NCBI GenBank assembly: GCA_002336035.1
Contig: DDED01000112.1
Coordinates: forward strand, 1-15,515
DNA: 15,515 nt
Direction of reading: 5' to 3'
Source: Cellvibrionales bacterium UBA1963
GTDB taxonomy: Bacteria > Pseudomonadota > Gammaproteobacteria > Pseudomonadales > UBA7434
Below are positions 1 through 6,278 of the stretch, in pieces (positions within the stretch are counted from its first letter, which is position 1; each line of letters starts with the position of its first letter). Position numbers and translations under genes: made by a program. The notes under the pieces are model-generated. The model did not search any database and was not told where the DNA came from. It saw only the letters and a list, made by a program, of their open reading frames with translations.

Positions 1-312
1 CCTGAGTGCCTCTGCCCGCTTGGTTTTTTTTTCACGCCTCCCATCAACACCCGAAGCCTGCGACAAAGGTACCAAACGTAACTTCTTCCCCTCAACAACC
101 ACGAATGGTCGTTGCAGTTGATTCGCTCGGGCCAAAATCATGGGGTCCATATCGTATCGCCAAGCAATCGCGTAAAGTGTTTCTCCTTCTGTGACCCAAT
201 GATGGTTAATTTTCTCTGTAGGTGGTTGAGGCAACTCAAATACAGGCACTGAACTATTGACAGAACAAGCCAATAGGGTGCTTATCAACCATAATACAAT
301 CAGTCGTTTCAC
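1..312 (-). CDS. nlpD: NlpD-like LysM lipoprotein, N-terminal part (runs off left edge)
   Basis: The first 104 residues of an outer-membrane lipoprotein are present; the rest lies beyond base 1. The start is GTG at 312–310, with a GAGG ribosome-binding site about 5 bases upstream. Residues 1–15 form a lipoprotein signal peptide ending in the lipobox L13-L14-A15-C16, so Cys16 should be lipidated. Residues about 38–82 are a LysM peptidoglycan-binding domain (GETLYAIAWRYD, then NQL and a final GKKLRL). After it the chain becomes Lys/Arg-rich, as in the NlpD linker. NlpD-type proteins continue into a catalytically inactive LytM (peptidase M23) domain and activate the septal amidase AmiC. rpoS normally follows downstream, which here would be outside the window. 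Another LysM lipoprotein is possible because the LytM domain is not visible. Confidence 0.82.
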   Translation of the reverse strand, partial: MKRLIVLWLISTLLACSVNSSVPVFELPQPPTEKINHHWVTEGETLYAIAWRYDMDPMILARANQLQRPFVVVEGKKLRLVPLSQASGVDGRREKKTKRAEALR

Positions 313-430
313 CAACGCCTCTGTCACAGCGCAACCATCAAGAATGATCTGACTTGTTATTGCTCGCAAATCTTAAAACCTCAGTTTTGCAAAGCCTGCT
401 TCAAAATCAAGTATCCAGCTTCTTAGCTTA

Positions 431-454
431 AGGTGCTTTTTAAATAGAGCACCT
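431..454. repeat. Inverted repeat (7-bp arms AGGTGCT/AGCACCT, 10-base loop)
   Basis: The arms 431–437 and 448–454 are exact reverse complements. No T-run follows on either strand, so this is not a Rho-independent terminator. It lies about 120 bp upstream of the nlpD start and could be an operator or a leader hairpin; no factor can be named. Confidence 0.4.
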
Positions 455-607
455 AATATAATGATTTTAAAGTCATTTAAAACAAATAACTGATGTAAAT
501 GTGTATTATTTCTCTATATCAAAAGAAAATTTTATCAAAATCAAAGAAATACCGATGTAAAATCATCACTTTATCAATGTAAGTCACTTTATTGCACCTG
601 AACGAAG

Positions 608-636
608 TTGACTTGAGCAGCACAAATACCTTGAAT
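608..636 (+). promoter_or_regulatory. Candidate sigma-70 promoter for yqaA
   Basis: A -35-like TTGACT (608–613, 5 of 6 matches) is followed after 17 bp by a -10-like TTGAAT (631–636, 4 of 6). Transcription would start near 643, leaving a leader of about 30 bases before the yqaA ATG at 675. The -10 is weak, so this is only a candidate. Confidence 0.3.
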
Positions 637-674
637 CGGATTATTTTTGTACACAACAACAGCGGCGCAATCTC

Positions 675-1262
675 ATGTTAAAACGTCTTTATGAATGGGT
701 GCTTAATTGGGCCAATAGTCCCTATGCCAGCCCTGCTTTATTTATTATGGCTTTTGCCGAGGCATCCTTTTTTCCTATTCCTCCAGACGTGCTATTGCTC
801 GCTATGGCTGTGGGCGCGCCTCAAAAAGCTATTCGCTTTGCAGTGATTTGTACCGCAGGCTCGGTTTTAGGCGCTATGGCGGGTTATGCGCTGGGTTGGG
901 GCTTATGGGGCACAATAGACCATTGGTTCTACCACTATATCCCAGGCTTCACTGAAACCCTTTTCCTGCAACTATCTCAATCATTTAGCGACAATGCGTT
1001 TGTGGCCCTCTTTACAGCTGGTTTTACGCCGATACCCTTTAAGGTGTTTACCATTGCAGCGGGCGCGGCGGCCGTGCCATTCATCTTGTTTGTTTTAACG
1101 GCCATTTTAAGTCGAGGTTTACGCTATGGGTTACTGGCTCTGTTAATTCGCCAGTTTGGCGATGGCATCAAGGAATGGATTGATCGTTATTTTAATATGC
1201 TCACTATTTTACTCACAATAATTATCATTATCGGGATCGCTTTATTGCAGACTCAACACTAA
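675..1262 (+). CDS. yqaA: YqaA-family inner membrane protein (SNARE-associated/DedA-like fold)
   Basis: This is a 195-residue polytopic inner-membrane protein of the YqaA branch of the SNARE-associated (VTT/DedA) superfamily. Family signs: an early acidic-proline re-entrant motif (E29-ASFFPIPPDVLL, about 29–41), the second half motif FTPIPFKVFTIAAGAA (about 117–132), the conserved SRGLRY box (146–151) and a final hydrophobic helix (about 175–191). DedA-superfamily members act in lipid-carrier transport across the membrane; the role of YqaA itself is not established. The ATG at 675 is the only plausible start: the upstream frame has a stop at 609–611 and no start codon between. The ribosome-binding site is weak (GCGGCG). 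E. coli YqaA is shorter; this size fits the longer homologues common in marine gammaproteobacteria. It is divergent from nlpD and has no same-strand partner nearby. Confidence 0.85.
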   Translation: MLKRLYEWVLNWANSPYASPALFIMAFAEASFFPIPPDVLLLAMAVGAPQKAIRFAVICTAGSVLGAMAGYALGWGLWGTIDHWFYHYIPGFTETLFLQLSQSFSDNAFVALFTAGFTPIPFKVFTIAAGAAAVPFILFVLTAILSRGLRYGLLALLIRQFGDGIKEWIDRYFNMLTILLTIIIIIGIALLQTQH

Positions 1263-1718
1263 AGATGATCAAGGGTTACACATATTAAACGGCTCCTAGG
1301 GCCGCGACAGGATGCTGTAAAAAGCCCTACAGTAAGATTTGGTACCTAACAGTGATACCAAAGAGGGAGCGTCCTAATACTTAAGAACACTTTTAGCATG
1401 CTACAGCCCTAGACTAGAGAAACCTGCGATGTCTAAAGTGTGTCCAGAGTGTCCCTGCCTTCTCGTTGGCTTTCGCGGGTGTTTAAGGTGTCTAAACGTA
1501 CGCTAGGACATGGCTGCACAGTCTCGATGATTGTTTTCTTGCTACCCACCCACATCCCCTAAACGAAACATGAGATAAAAACATGAGCCAAGGCAAATGC
1601 TAGAATCCGGTATTGATGGCTTTAAGATTTGTCATTCACTGATTCTCAATGATAACTATTAGTTGTTCTATAATAGGTTTCGTTTACTATATACATCAAT
1701 TTAATTTAGGAGGTCTCC
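1263..1718. other. 456-bp intergenic region with small hairpins and no recognised gene
   Basis: No recognisable protein gene, tRNA or terminator is seen. Two small stem-loops lie close together: CTGTA (1315–1319) with TACAG (1328–1332), and TTTGGTA (1338–1344) with TACCAAA (1356–1362). The octamer TGTCTAAA occurs twice (1430–1437 and 1489–1496). A 25-codon ORF at 1429–1506 encodes a peptide with two CxxC motifs; see findings. The last ~75 bp contain the probable promoter of the next gene. The region could hide a small RNA or be a decayed insertion. Confidence 0.45.
1645..1674 (+). promoter_or_regulatory. Candidate promoter with Fur-like site for the small secreted protein
   Basis: A perfect -10 hexamer TATAAT lies at 1669–1674, with no good -35 at 16–18 bp spacing. 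Transcription would start near 1681, about 38 bases before the GTG. Overlapping the -35 area, 1645–1663 matches the 19-bp Fur consensus (GATAATGATAATCATTATC) at about 12 positions, mainly through AATGATAA and ATTA. A weak -35 covered by a repressor-like site is consistent with iron or other metal control, but a 12/19 match in AT-rich DNA may be chance. Confidence 0.28.
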
Positions 1719-1952
1719 GTGAAGTTTATTACATTTTTAGCAATCTGTTTATTGATTACGAGCACAAGTCTTGCGAGCAAAGAAATAGAATCTTATCCGA
1801 AAGAAACGTGTCAAGGAATTTATAAAGCAATTGGAACTTTTCTTGCTCTAGCAGATACAGAGTGGAAACAAGGAAATTCAGAAAAGGCAATGTTTTATTC
1901 AACCGCATCCGCAAATTACGCAACTATTTATAAAACGGTGTGTAAGCGTTAA
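1719..1952 (+). CDS. Small secreted two-cysteine protein, unknown function
   Basis: This 77-residue protein belongs to no family I recognise. The start is GTG at 1719, preceded five bases upstream by a perfect AGGAGG ribosome-binding site (1708–1713), which strongly supports translation and decides the start. Residues 1–19 form a Sec signal peptide (lysine, hydrophobic core, cleavage probably after LAS-like residues 18–20). The mature part, about 57 residues, has exactly two cysteines, C31 and C75, near its ends, a good arrangement for one periplasmic disulfide. Between them the pattern (aromatic and alanine spacing, GNSEKA, then ANYATIY) suggests two amphipathic helices packed as a hairpin, vaguely TPR-like. 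It stands alone between a long gap and the DUF3604 gene 79 bp downstream, with which it might be cotranscribed. No catalytic motif is visible. Confidence 0.68.
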   Translation: MKFITFLAICLLITSTSLASKEIESYPKETCQGIYKAIGTFLALADTEWKQGNSEKAMFYSTASANYATIYKTVCKR

Positions 1953-2031
1953 TTTAAGACAACATCGAGAAACCACTCACATTCGAGCGCCGATATCTCA
2001 TCATGGTTTTAATACGGAGCCTTAATTCGTA

Positions 2032-3984
2032 ATGCCGACAAAAATCCTAAGGTACCTATTCACGGCTTATGGGATGATGGTCTCACAGGTCAGTTTGGCA
2101 GAACCATCACCACCGCATACAAACGACGCCAGAAAAAGCCCGTTATTAGCACCGGTGACCGAGCGCAAGCCGGTTGTTGGCGGCGGGGTTTACTCCCCTT
2201 ATAACGACCAGATACCCCAACAGGTTTATTGGGGCGACACGCATCTACATAGTTCTCTAAGTGTCGATGCAGCCTCGGCGGGTAATCAACGTTTATCTCC
2301 TGCTGAAGCCTATCGTTTTGCTCGAGGCGAAAAAGTGATGGCCAATAGCGGCCAAGAAGTTCGCCTTAATCGCCCGCTAGATTTTTTAGTCGTCGCTGAT
2401 CATGCTGAATACCTTGGCCTAATGCGCAAGATCATGACGACAGATCCATCACTCGAATCGTCCGAAGGCGGAAGAAAAATTCTTAATGTGCTCATGGAAG
2501 GTCGCGACCAAGTCAGCAAATTGGCTATGGATGTCGGCCTCGCTTTTATTGACAGTGATAATCGCTATCCCACACCAGTACAAACGTTTAATAGCTGGAA
2601 GGCATCAACGGCCACCGCTGACTATTTTAATGAGCCGGGTAAATTCACCGCGTTAATTGGTTATGAATGGACTTACTTCCCGCAAGGCGATAATTTACAT
2701 CGCGTCGTTATTTATAAAGATGGCGCTGAAAAAGCCGCAGCTATGCCACCCTTTTCAGCACTTGATGGAAAAGAACCGGAACAATTATGGGCATTTATGG
2801 CCGACTATGAACAACAAACGGGCGGTGAAATACTGGCCATACCTCACAATGCCAATGTCAGTAACGGCCGTATGTTCACGCTTGAAAAGTCAAGCGGTGA
2901 AGCCATCGATGCTTACTACAGTAAAACAAGAGTGCGCTGGGAACCCTTAATTGAAGTTACGCAAATAAAAGGCGATGGGGAGGCTCACCCGCTTTTGTCG
3001 CCTGATGACGAATTTGCTGACTTTGAAAACTGGGACAAAGGCAACCTAAATCCCTTTGGCCAACACACAAAGACAACCGAAATGCTGACGCATGAATACG
3101 CTCGTTCAGCACTCAAACTGGGGCTAGAAGCTGAACGTTTAACCGGCATTAACCCTTTTCAATTTGGCATGATTGGCAGCACGGATGCACACACTTCGCT
3201 GGCAACCGCTGAAGAAAATAACTATTGGGGCAAAGTCTCTGCACTTGAACCAGGTAATGAGCGCTCAAAAGGAATATTTTTCCCCTCTGAAAATCCATCG
3301 AAAGAAGCCACTTTCGCTTGGGAGCAAGTGGCCGCAGGTTATGCCGCCGTGTGGGCCGTTGACAATACCCGAGAGAGCTTATTTGCTGCAATGAAACGAA
3401 AAGAGGTTTACGCAACAACGGGACCAAGAATGTCAGTTCGATTTTTTGCGGGCTGGCACTATCAAGATAATGATGCGTTTAAACCTGACAGCGCACGTAT
3501 CGGTTATGCCGGCGGTGTACCAATGGGCGGCGAACTCAACTACCAATCATCAACGCAAAAACCACGATTCTTAGTCACCGCCATTAAAGACATTAACGGG
3601 GCTAACCTGGATCGCATTCAAATTGTCAAAGGCTGGCAAGATGAACATGGTAAACTGCATGAAAAAGTCTATAACGTTGCCGTATCCAGAGATCGAAAGA
3701 TACGTCGAAATGGTTCAGTAAGGCCAGTGAAATCTACTGTGAGCTTTAATCCTCCTAATTACATCAATACAGTGGGTGATGCTCAACTCGCAACGGTGTG
3801 GGAAGACCCAGACTTCGACCATACTGAAGCGGCTTTTTACTATGCTCGGGTGCTAGAGATTCCAACCCCAAGATGGACAGAATACGACAAAGAAAAGTTT
3901 GGTTATCAGAACACCCCAAAAACTCCGCGTGAAATTCAAGACCGTGCTTACACTTCTCCCATTTGGTATAAGCCAGAATTTTAA
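2032..3984 (+). CDS. Secreted DUF3604 protein (PHP-like metal-dependent hydrolase fold)
   Basis: This 650-residue protein is a full-length DUF3604 member, a family related to PHP-type metallophosphoesterases whose substrate is unknown. Residues 1–23 are a signal peptide ending at SLAEP, so it is probably periplasmic. Candidate metal ligands appear in the expected order: GDTHLH (H71, H73), VADH (D123, H124), E212 in YEWT, IPHN (H272) and GSTDAH (D385, H387). Further family signatures are the AAVWAVDNTRESLFAAMKR stretch (438–456), EVYATTGPR (458–466) and the C-terminal TSPIWY (641–646). The ATG at 2032 overlaps the stop of a nine-codon ORF (2003–2032) in a TAATG junction. The nearest Shine–Dalgarno-like CGGAG is about 12 bases away, which is long. 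A strong terminator follows immediately. An enzymatic role is inferred from the intact motifs. Confidence 0.9.
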   Translation: MPTKILRYLFTAYGMMVSQVSLAEPSPPHTNDARKSPLLAPVTERKPVVGGGVYSPYNDQIPQQVYWGDTHLHSSLSVDAASAGNQRLSPAEAYRFARGEKVMANSGQEVRLNRPLDFLVVADHAEYLGLMRKIMTTDPSLESSEGGRKILNVLMEGRDQVSKLAMDVGLAFIDSDNRYPTPVQTFNSWKASTATADYFNEPGKFTALIGYEWTYFPQGDNLHRVVIYKDGAEKAAAMPPFSALDGKEPEQLWAFMADYEQQTGGEILAIPHNANVSNGRMFTLEKSSGEAIDAYYSKTRVRWEPLIEVTQIKGDGEAHPLLSPDDEFADFENWDKGNLNPFGQHTKTTEMLTHEYARSALKLGLEAERLTGINPFQFGMIGSTDAHTSLATAEENNYWGKVSALEPGNERSKGIFFPSENPSKEATFAWEQVAAGYAAVWAVDNTRESLFAAMKRKEVYATTGPRMSVRFFAGWHYQDNDAFKPDSARIGYAGGVPMGGELNYQSSTQKPRFLVTAIKDINGANLDRIQIVKGWQDEHGKLHEKVYNVAVSRDRKIRRNGSVRPVKSTVSFNPPNYINTVGDAQLATVWEDPDFDHTEAAFYYARVLEIPTPRWTEYDKEKFGYQNTPKTPREIQDRAYTSPIWYKPEF

Positions 3985-3987
3985 ATC

Positions 3988-4026
3988 AAAAAAAAGCCTC
4001 AAGTTATCTTAACTTGAGGCTTTTTT
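3988..4026. terminator. Bidirectional Rho-independent terminator
   Basis: A perfect 11-bp stem (3996–4006 with 4010–4020) closes a three-base loop, followed by six T on the plus strand and flanked upstream by eight A, which read as T on the minus strand. It therefore works in both directions. It starts just after the DUF3604 stop and ends 30 bp before the stop of the convergent thiolase-like gene, and serves both transcripts. Confidence 0.95.
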
Positions 4027-4055
4027 AATTGCGATTCTATAATTAACAGCCGTGC

Positions 4056-5219
4056 TTAATGCTTTTCAGAACCAACAACCCACATGGCGTAAAACTGCGC
4101 GCCGCCACCATAAGCATGGCCCAAGGCTTTCTTAGCGCCTTCAACCTGATGATCCTCTGCACTTCCTCTGACCTGACGAGCAGCTTCAGCAAAACGAATC
4201 ATCCCAGAAGCACCAATCGCATTTGATGAGAGCACACCGCCAGAACAGTTCCAGGGTATATCACCACCTTCATCTAATGACGTGGCGCCACTCATGGTCA
4301 ACTCCCAACCTTTACCCGGTTCCGCAAAGCCAAGGTTCTCTAACCACATGGGCTCATACCAAGAAAATGGCACATAGACTTCTGCACAGTCAAAATCTTT
4401 TCGAGGGTCCGTGATGCCGGCCTGTGCATAAACATCTTTCGCACAATCGCGACCTGCATGCGGACTCACTTGCTCACGACCAGCATACATAGTTGGCTCC
4501 GAGCGCATCGCTGCGCCTTGGATCCAAGCAGGCTTACCGGGCGATTCATCAACTAGGTCTTCATGCGCAATGACCATCGCGCAAGCACCATCAGAAGAAG
4601 GGCAAGACTCTAAAAAGCGGAGCGGATCCCATAACATAGGTGAGGCTTCAACCATTTCCATGCTAATGTCTTTTAACTGCAGATGCGCGAGAGGATTTTT
4701 TAAAGCATGCAGACGATCTTTGACCGCAACTTTAATGCCAGCATCATAAGGCGCATTTGAACGACGAATGTATTCACGGATAATCGGCGCAAAATAACCG
4801 CCCGCACCTGCATTTAAATGCGGTGAAAAAGGTTGAGGATTGGACAGAGCCCACATCGCATTTGATTCTGATTGTTTTTCAAAAGTAACCGTTAATACTC
4901 GCTTAAACACCCCACTTTGCACGTGAGAAGCCGCAACGATTGCTGTCGAACCGCCAACAGAACCGGCTGTATGAACACGAATCATCGGCTTACCATTACA
5001 ACCTAATGCATCAGTCAGATATAATTCAGGCATAACGACGCCCTCAAACATATCCGGTGCTTTTCCAAGAATGACGGCATCAATATCATCCCAAACTAAA
5101 CCCGCATCATTAAGTGCGTTCATAGCCGCCTCTCTTACTAAACCGGCGATTGATACATCAATCCGTTTGGTTTGGTATTTAGTTTGTCCAATCCCAACTA
5201 CTGCTGCTAATTCAGCCAT
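4056..5219 (-). CDS. Thiolase-like protein, lipid-transfer protein (Ltp3/SCP-x) type
   Basis: This 387-residue protein has the thiolase fold and belongs to the group annotated as lipid-transfer proteins or acetyl-CoA acetyltransferases near DUF35 proteins. Visible marks: VVGIGQTKY at the N-terminus, the nucleophile-elbow loop HTAGSVGGSTA (83–93), SCPSSDGACAMV (205–215), the CSGGVLSSNAIGASG loop (325–339) and the C-terminal HAYGGGA (368–374). The first catalytic Cys position is Ala85, the second is Tyr370, and the catalytic His of GHP is Asn333, so normal thiolysis is unlikely. Ltp2-type relatives are retro-aldolases in steroid side-chain cleavage and work with a DUF35 partner; a similar reaction is inferred here. 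The start chosen is ATG 5219, overlapping the upstream stop (TAATG) with GGAGAG six bases before it; an in-frame TTG at 5261 would run into the upstream gene. It is last in the cluster, followed by the shared terminator. Confidence 0.85.
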   Translation of the reverse strand: MAELAAVVGIGQTKYQTKRIDVSIAGLVREAAMNALNDAGLVWDDIDAVILGKAPDMFEGVVMPELYLTDALGCNGKPMIRVHTAGSVGGSTAIVAASHVQSGVFKRVLTVTFEKQSESNAMWALSNPQPFSPHLNAGAGGYFAPIIREYIRRSNAPYDAGIKVAVKDRLHALKNPLAHLQLKDISMEMVEASPMLWDPLRFLESCPSSDGACAMVIAHEDLVDESPGKPAWIQGAAMRSEPTMYAGREQVSPHAGRDCAKDVYAQAGITDPRKDFDCAEVYVPFSWYEPMWLENLGFAEPGKGWELTMSGATSLDEGGDIPWNCSGGVLSSNAIGASGMIRFAEAARQVRGSAEDHQVEGAKKALGHAYGGGAQFYAMWVVGSEKH

Positions 5220-6277
5220 TACATACTCTCCAAAACCAAAATCATATTTTGTTGTAAGCAAGGACCGCTAGTTGCGTGCGCAACGCCGCGCTTGTATTCC
5301 CCTGCAATTATACGTTTAGCTACCTCGCCAACGCGTGACAAACCAGAAGCCATAAATAGATGACCCGCCAGGACGCCCCCTGAGGGATTAATTACAACCG
5401 AATCATCGAGACCTAGAGCGCGTTTTACAATAATTTCTTGGTGACTAAAAGGCGCGTAGATTTCTGCTACATCAACTGGCGCATCATGTACGCCCGCTTT
5501 TTCTGCGGCAATTTCAACCGACGGCGAGCGACTTAAATCACGCAAGGTGACATGATGCGTTTCGATACGATGGTCAATGCCTTTAATCACTGCATAGGGT
5601 TTACCCATTGCTTTAGCTTTTTCAACGGTACAGATGACCATCGCTGCAGCCCCGTCTGAAATCGGACAACAGTCATGCTTGCGAAGCGGCGATACCATTT
5701 CCGGTTCAGCCAGCAGTTGGTCGACAGTAAAATCGCCACTCAATTGTGCGTGCGGGTTATTCTTGGCATTAGCACGAGAATTGACCACCACTTCAGCTAA
5801 ATCAGCCTCACTGACCTCTCCCGCTTCCAGCAAGCTACGTGCTTGCATAGCCGCTAAACTAATGGTGTCGACACCTAACGGTGCCAAATAATAGGGGTCA
5901 AGTTGCAATGACAGAACATTACTCAACTCGCCCGGTGAGGATTTACCAAAACCATAGATCAAGGCACTTTCGGCCTGGCCCATTTGAATCTTTAACCAAG
6001 ACTCATAGAGCGCCCAAGCCGCATCCATTTCAACGTGAGACTCTTTTATTGGAGGCACTGCGCCTAAGGCATCAACGCCGGCAACAAAAGCAAAAGCAGC
6101 TCCCTGCTGATAATCACAACTCCCTGAGCAAGTGAAATCAACGTCTTGTACGCTACTTAAACCCGCTTCTTTTAATGCCGCTTGCACCACAGGCATAATT
6201 AATTCAACTTCATTTTGCGCACCTGCATAGCGCACGCAATCACTTTGTACAAAGGAAACAATCGCAACGTCTTGCAT
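5219..6277 (-). CDS. Thiolase-like protein, short lipid-transfer protein (Ltp4) type
   Basis: This 352-residue protein is a shorter thiolase-fold relative, close in length to mycobacterial Ltp4 (about 354 residues by memory). Recognisable parts are the N-terminal VAIVSFVQSD, the SHVEMDAAWALYESW stretch (80–94) where thiolases carry the nucleophilic Cys loop, CCPISDGAAAMV (203–214), NPSGGVLAGHLFMASG (297–312), which keeps the catalytic-type His306, and the end HATSGPCLQQN (334–344). No cysteine sits at the first nucleophile position; near the second, the only one is C340, about two residues out of register. This suggests a non-thiolytic role or half of a heteromeric enzyme with the next gene. 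Its ATG is one base after the stop of the DUF35 gene and has GGAGG eight bases upstream; its TAA overlaps the next ATG. Such coupling implies matched production of a complex. Confidence 0.85.
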   Translation of the reverse strand: MQDVAIVSFVQSDCVRYAGAQNEVELIMPVVQAALKEAGLSSVQDVDFTCSGSCDYQQGAAFAFVAGVDALGAVPPIKESHVEMDAAWALYESWLKIQMGQAESALIYGFGKSSPGELSNVLSLQLDPYYLAPLGVDTISLAAMQARSLLEAGEVSEADLAEVVVNSRANAKNNPHAQLSGDFTVDQLLAEPEMVSPLRKHDCCPISDGAAAMVICTVEKAKAMGKPYAVIKGIDHRIETHHVTLRDLSRSPSVEIAAEKAGVHDAPVDVAEIYAPFSHQEIIVKRALGLDDSVVINPSGGVLAGHLFMASGLSRVGEVAKRIIAGEYKRGVAHATSGPCLQQNMILVLESM

Positions 6278-6278
6278 C

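Larger units (their letters stand above)
313..674. other. AT-rich divergent intergenic region between nlpD and yqaA
   Basis: This 362-bp stretch holds no convincing gene on either strand. Visible structure: a perfect 7-bp inverted repeat with a 10-base loop (431–454); a near-perfect palindrome at 461–476 (one T/G pair); and the octamer TATCAAAA twice, at 517–524 and 533–540, with a related TATCAA at 572–577. It should carry the promoters of both flanking genes. In most gammaproteobacteria nlpD directly follows pcm on the same strand, so a divergent neighbour and a gap this long suggest a local rearrangement. Confidence 0.6.

Noticed and set aside
6..194. 62-codon plus-strand ORF at the left edge
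   Set aside because: It is antisense to the LysM lipoprotein, which has a lipobox and domain match.
1338..1362. Hairpin as a Rho-independent terminator of yqaA
   Set aside because: The loop is 11 bases and no T-run follows on either strand.
5220..5261. Longer start (TTG 5261) for the 387-residue thiolase-like protein
   Set aside because: It would overlap the upstream gene by over 40 bases and adds residues unlike the family; ATG 5219 in the TAATG overlap has a good GGAGAG.
5634..6135. Plus-strand ORFs opposite the 352-residue thiolase-like gene
   Set aside because: They are antisense shadows with low-complexity, basic translations and no family motif; the minus-strand gene explains the region.
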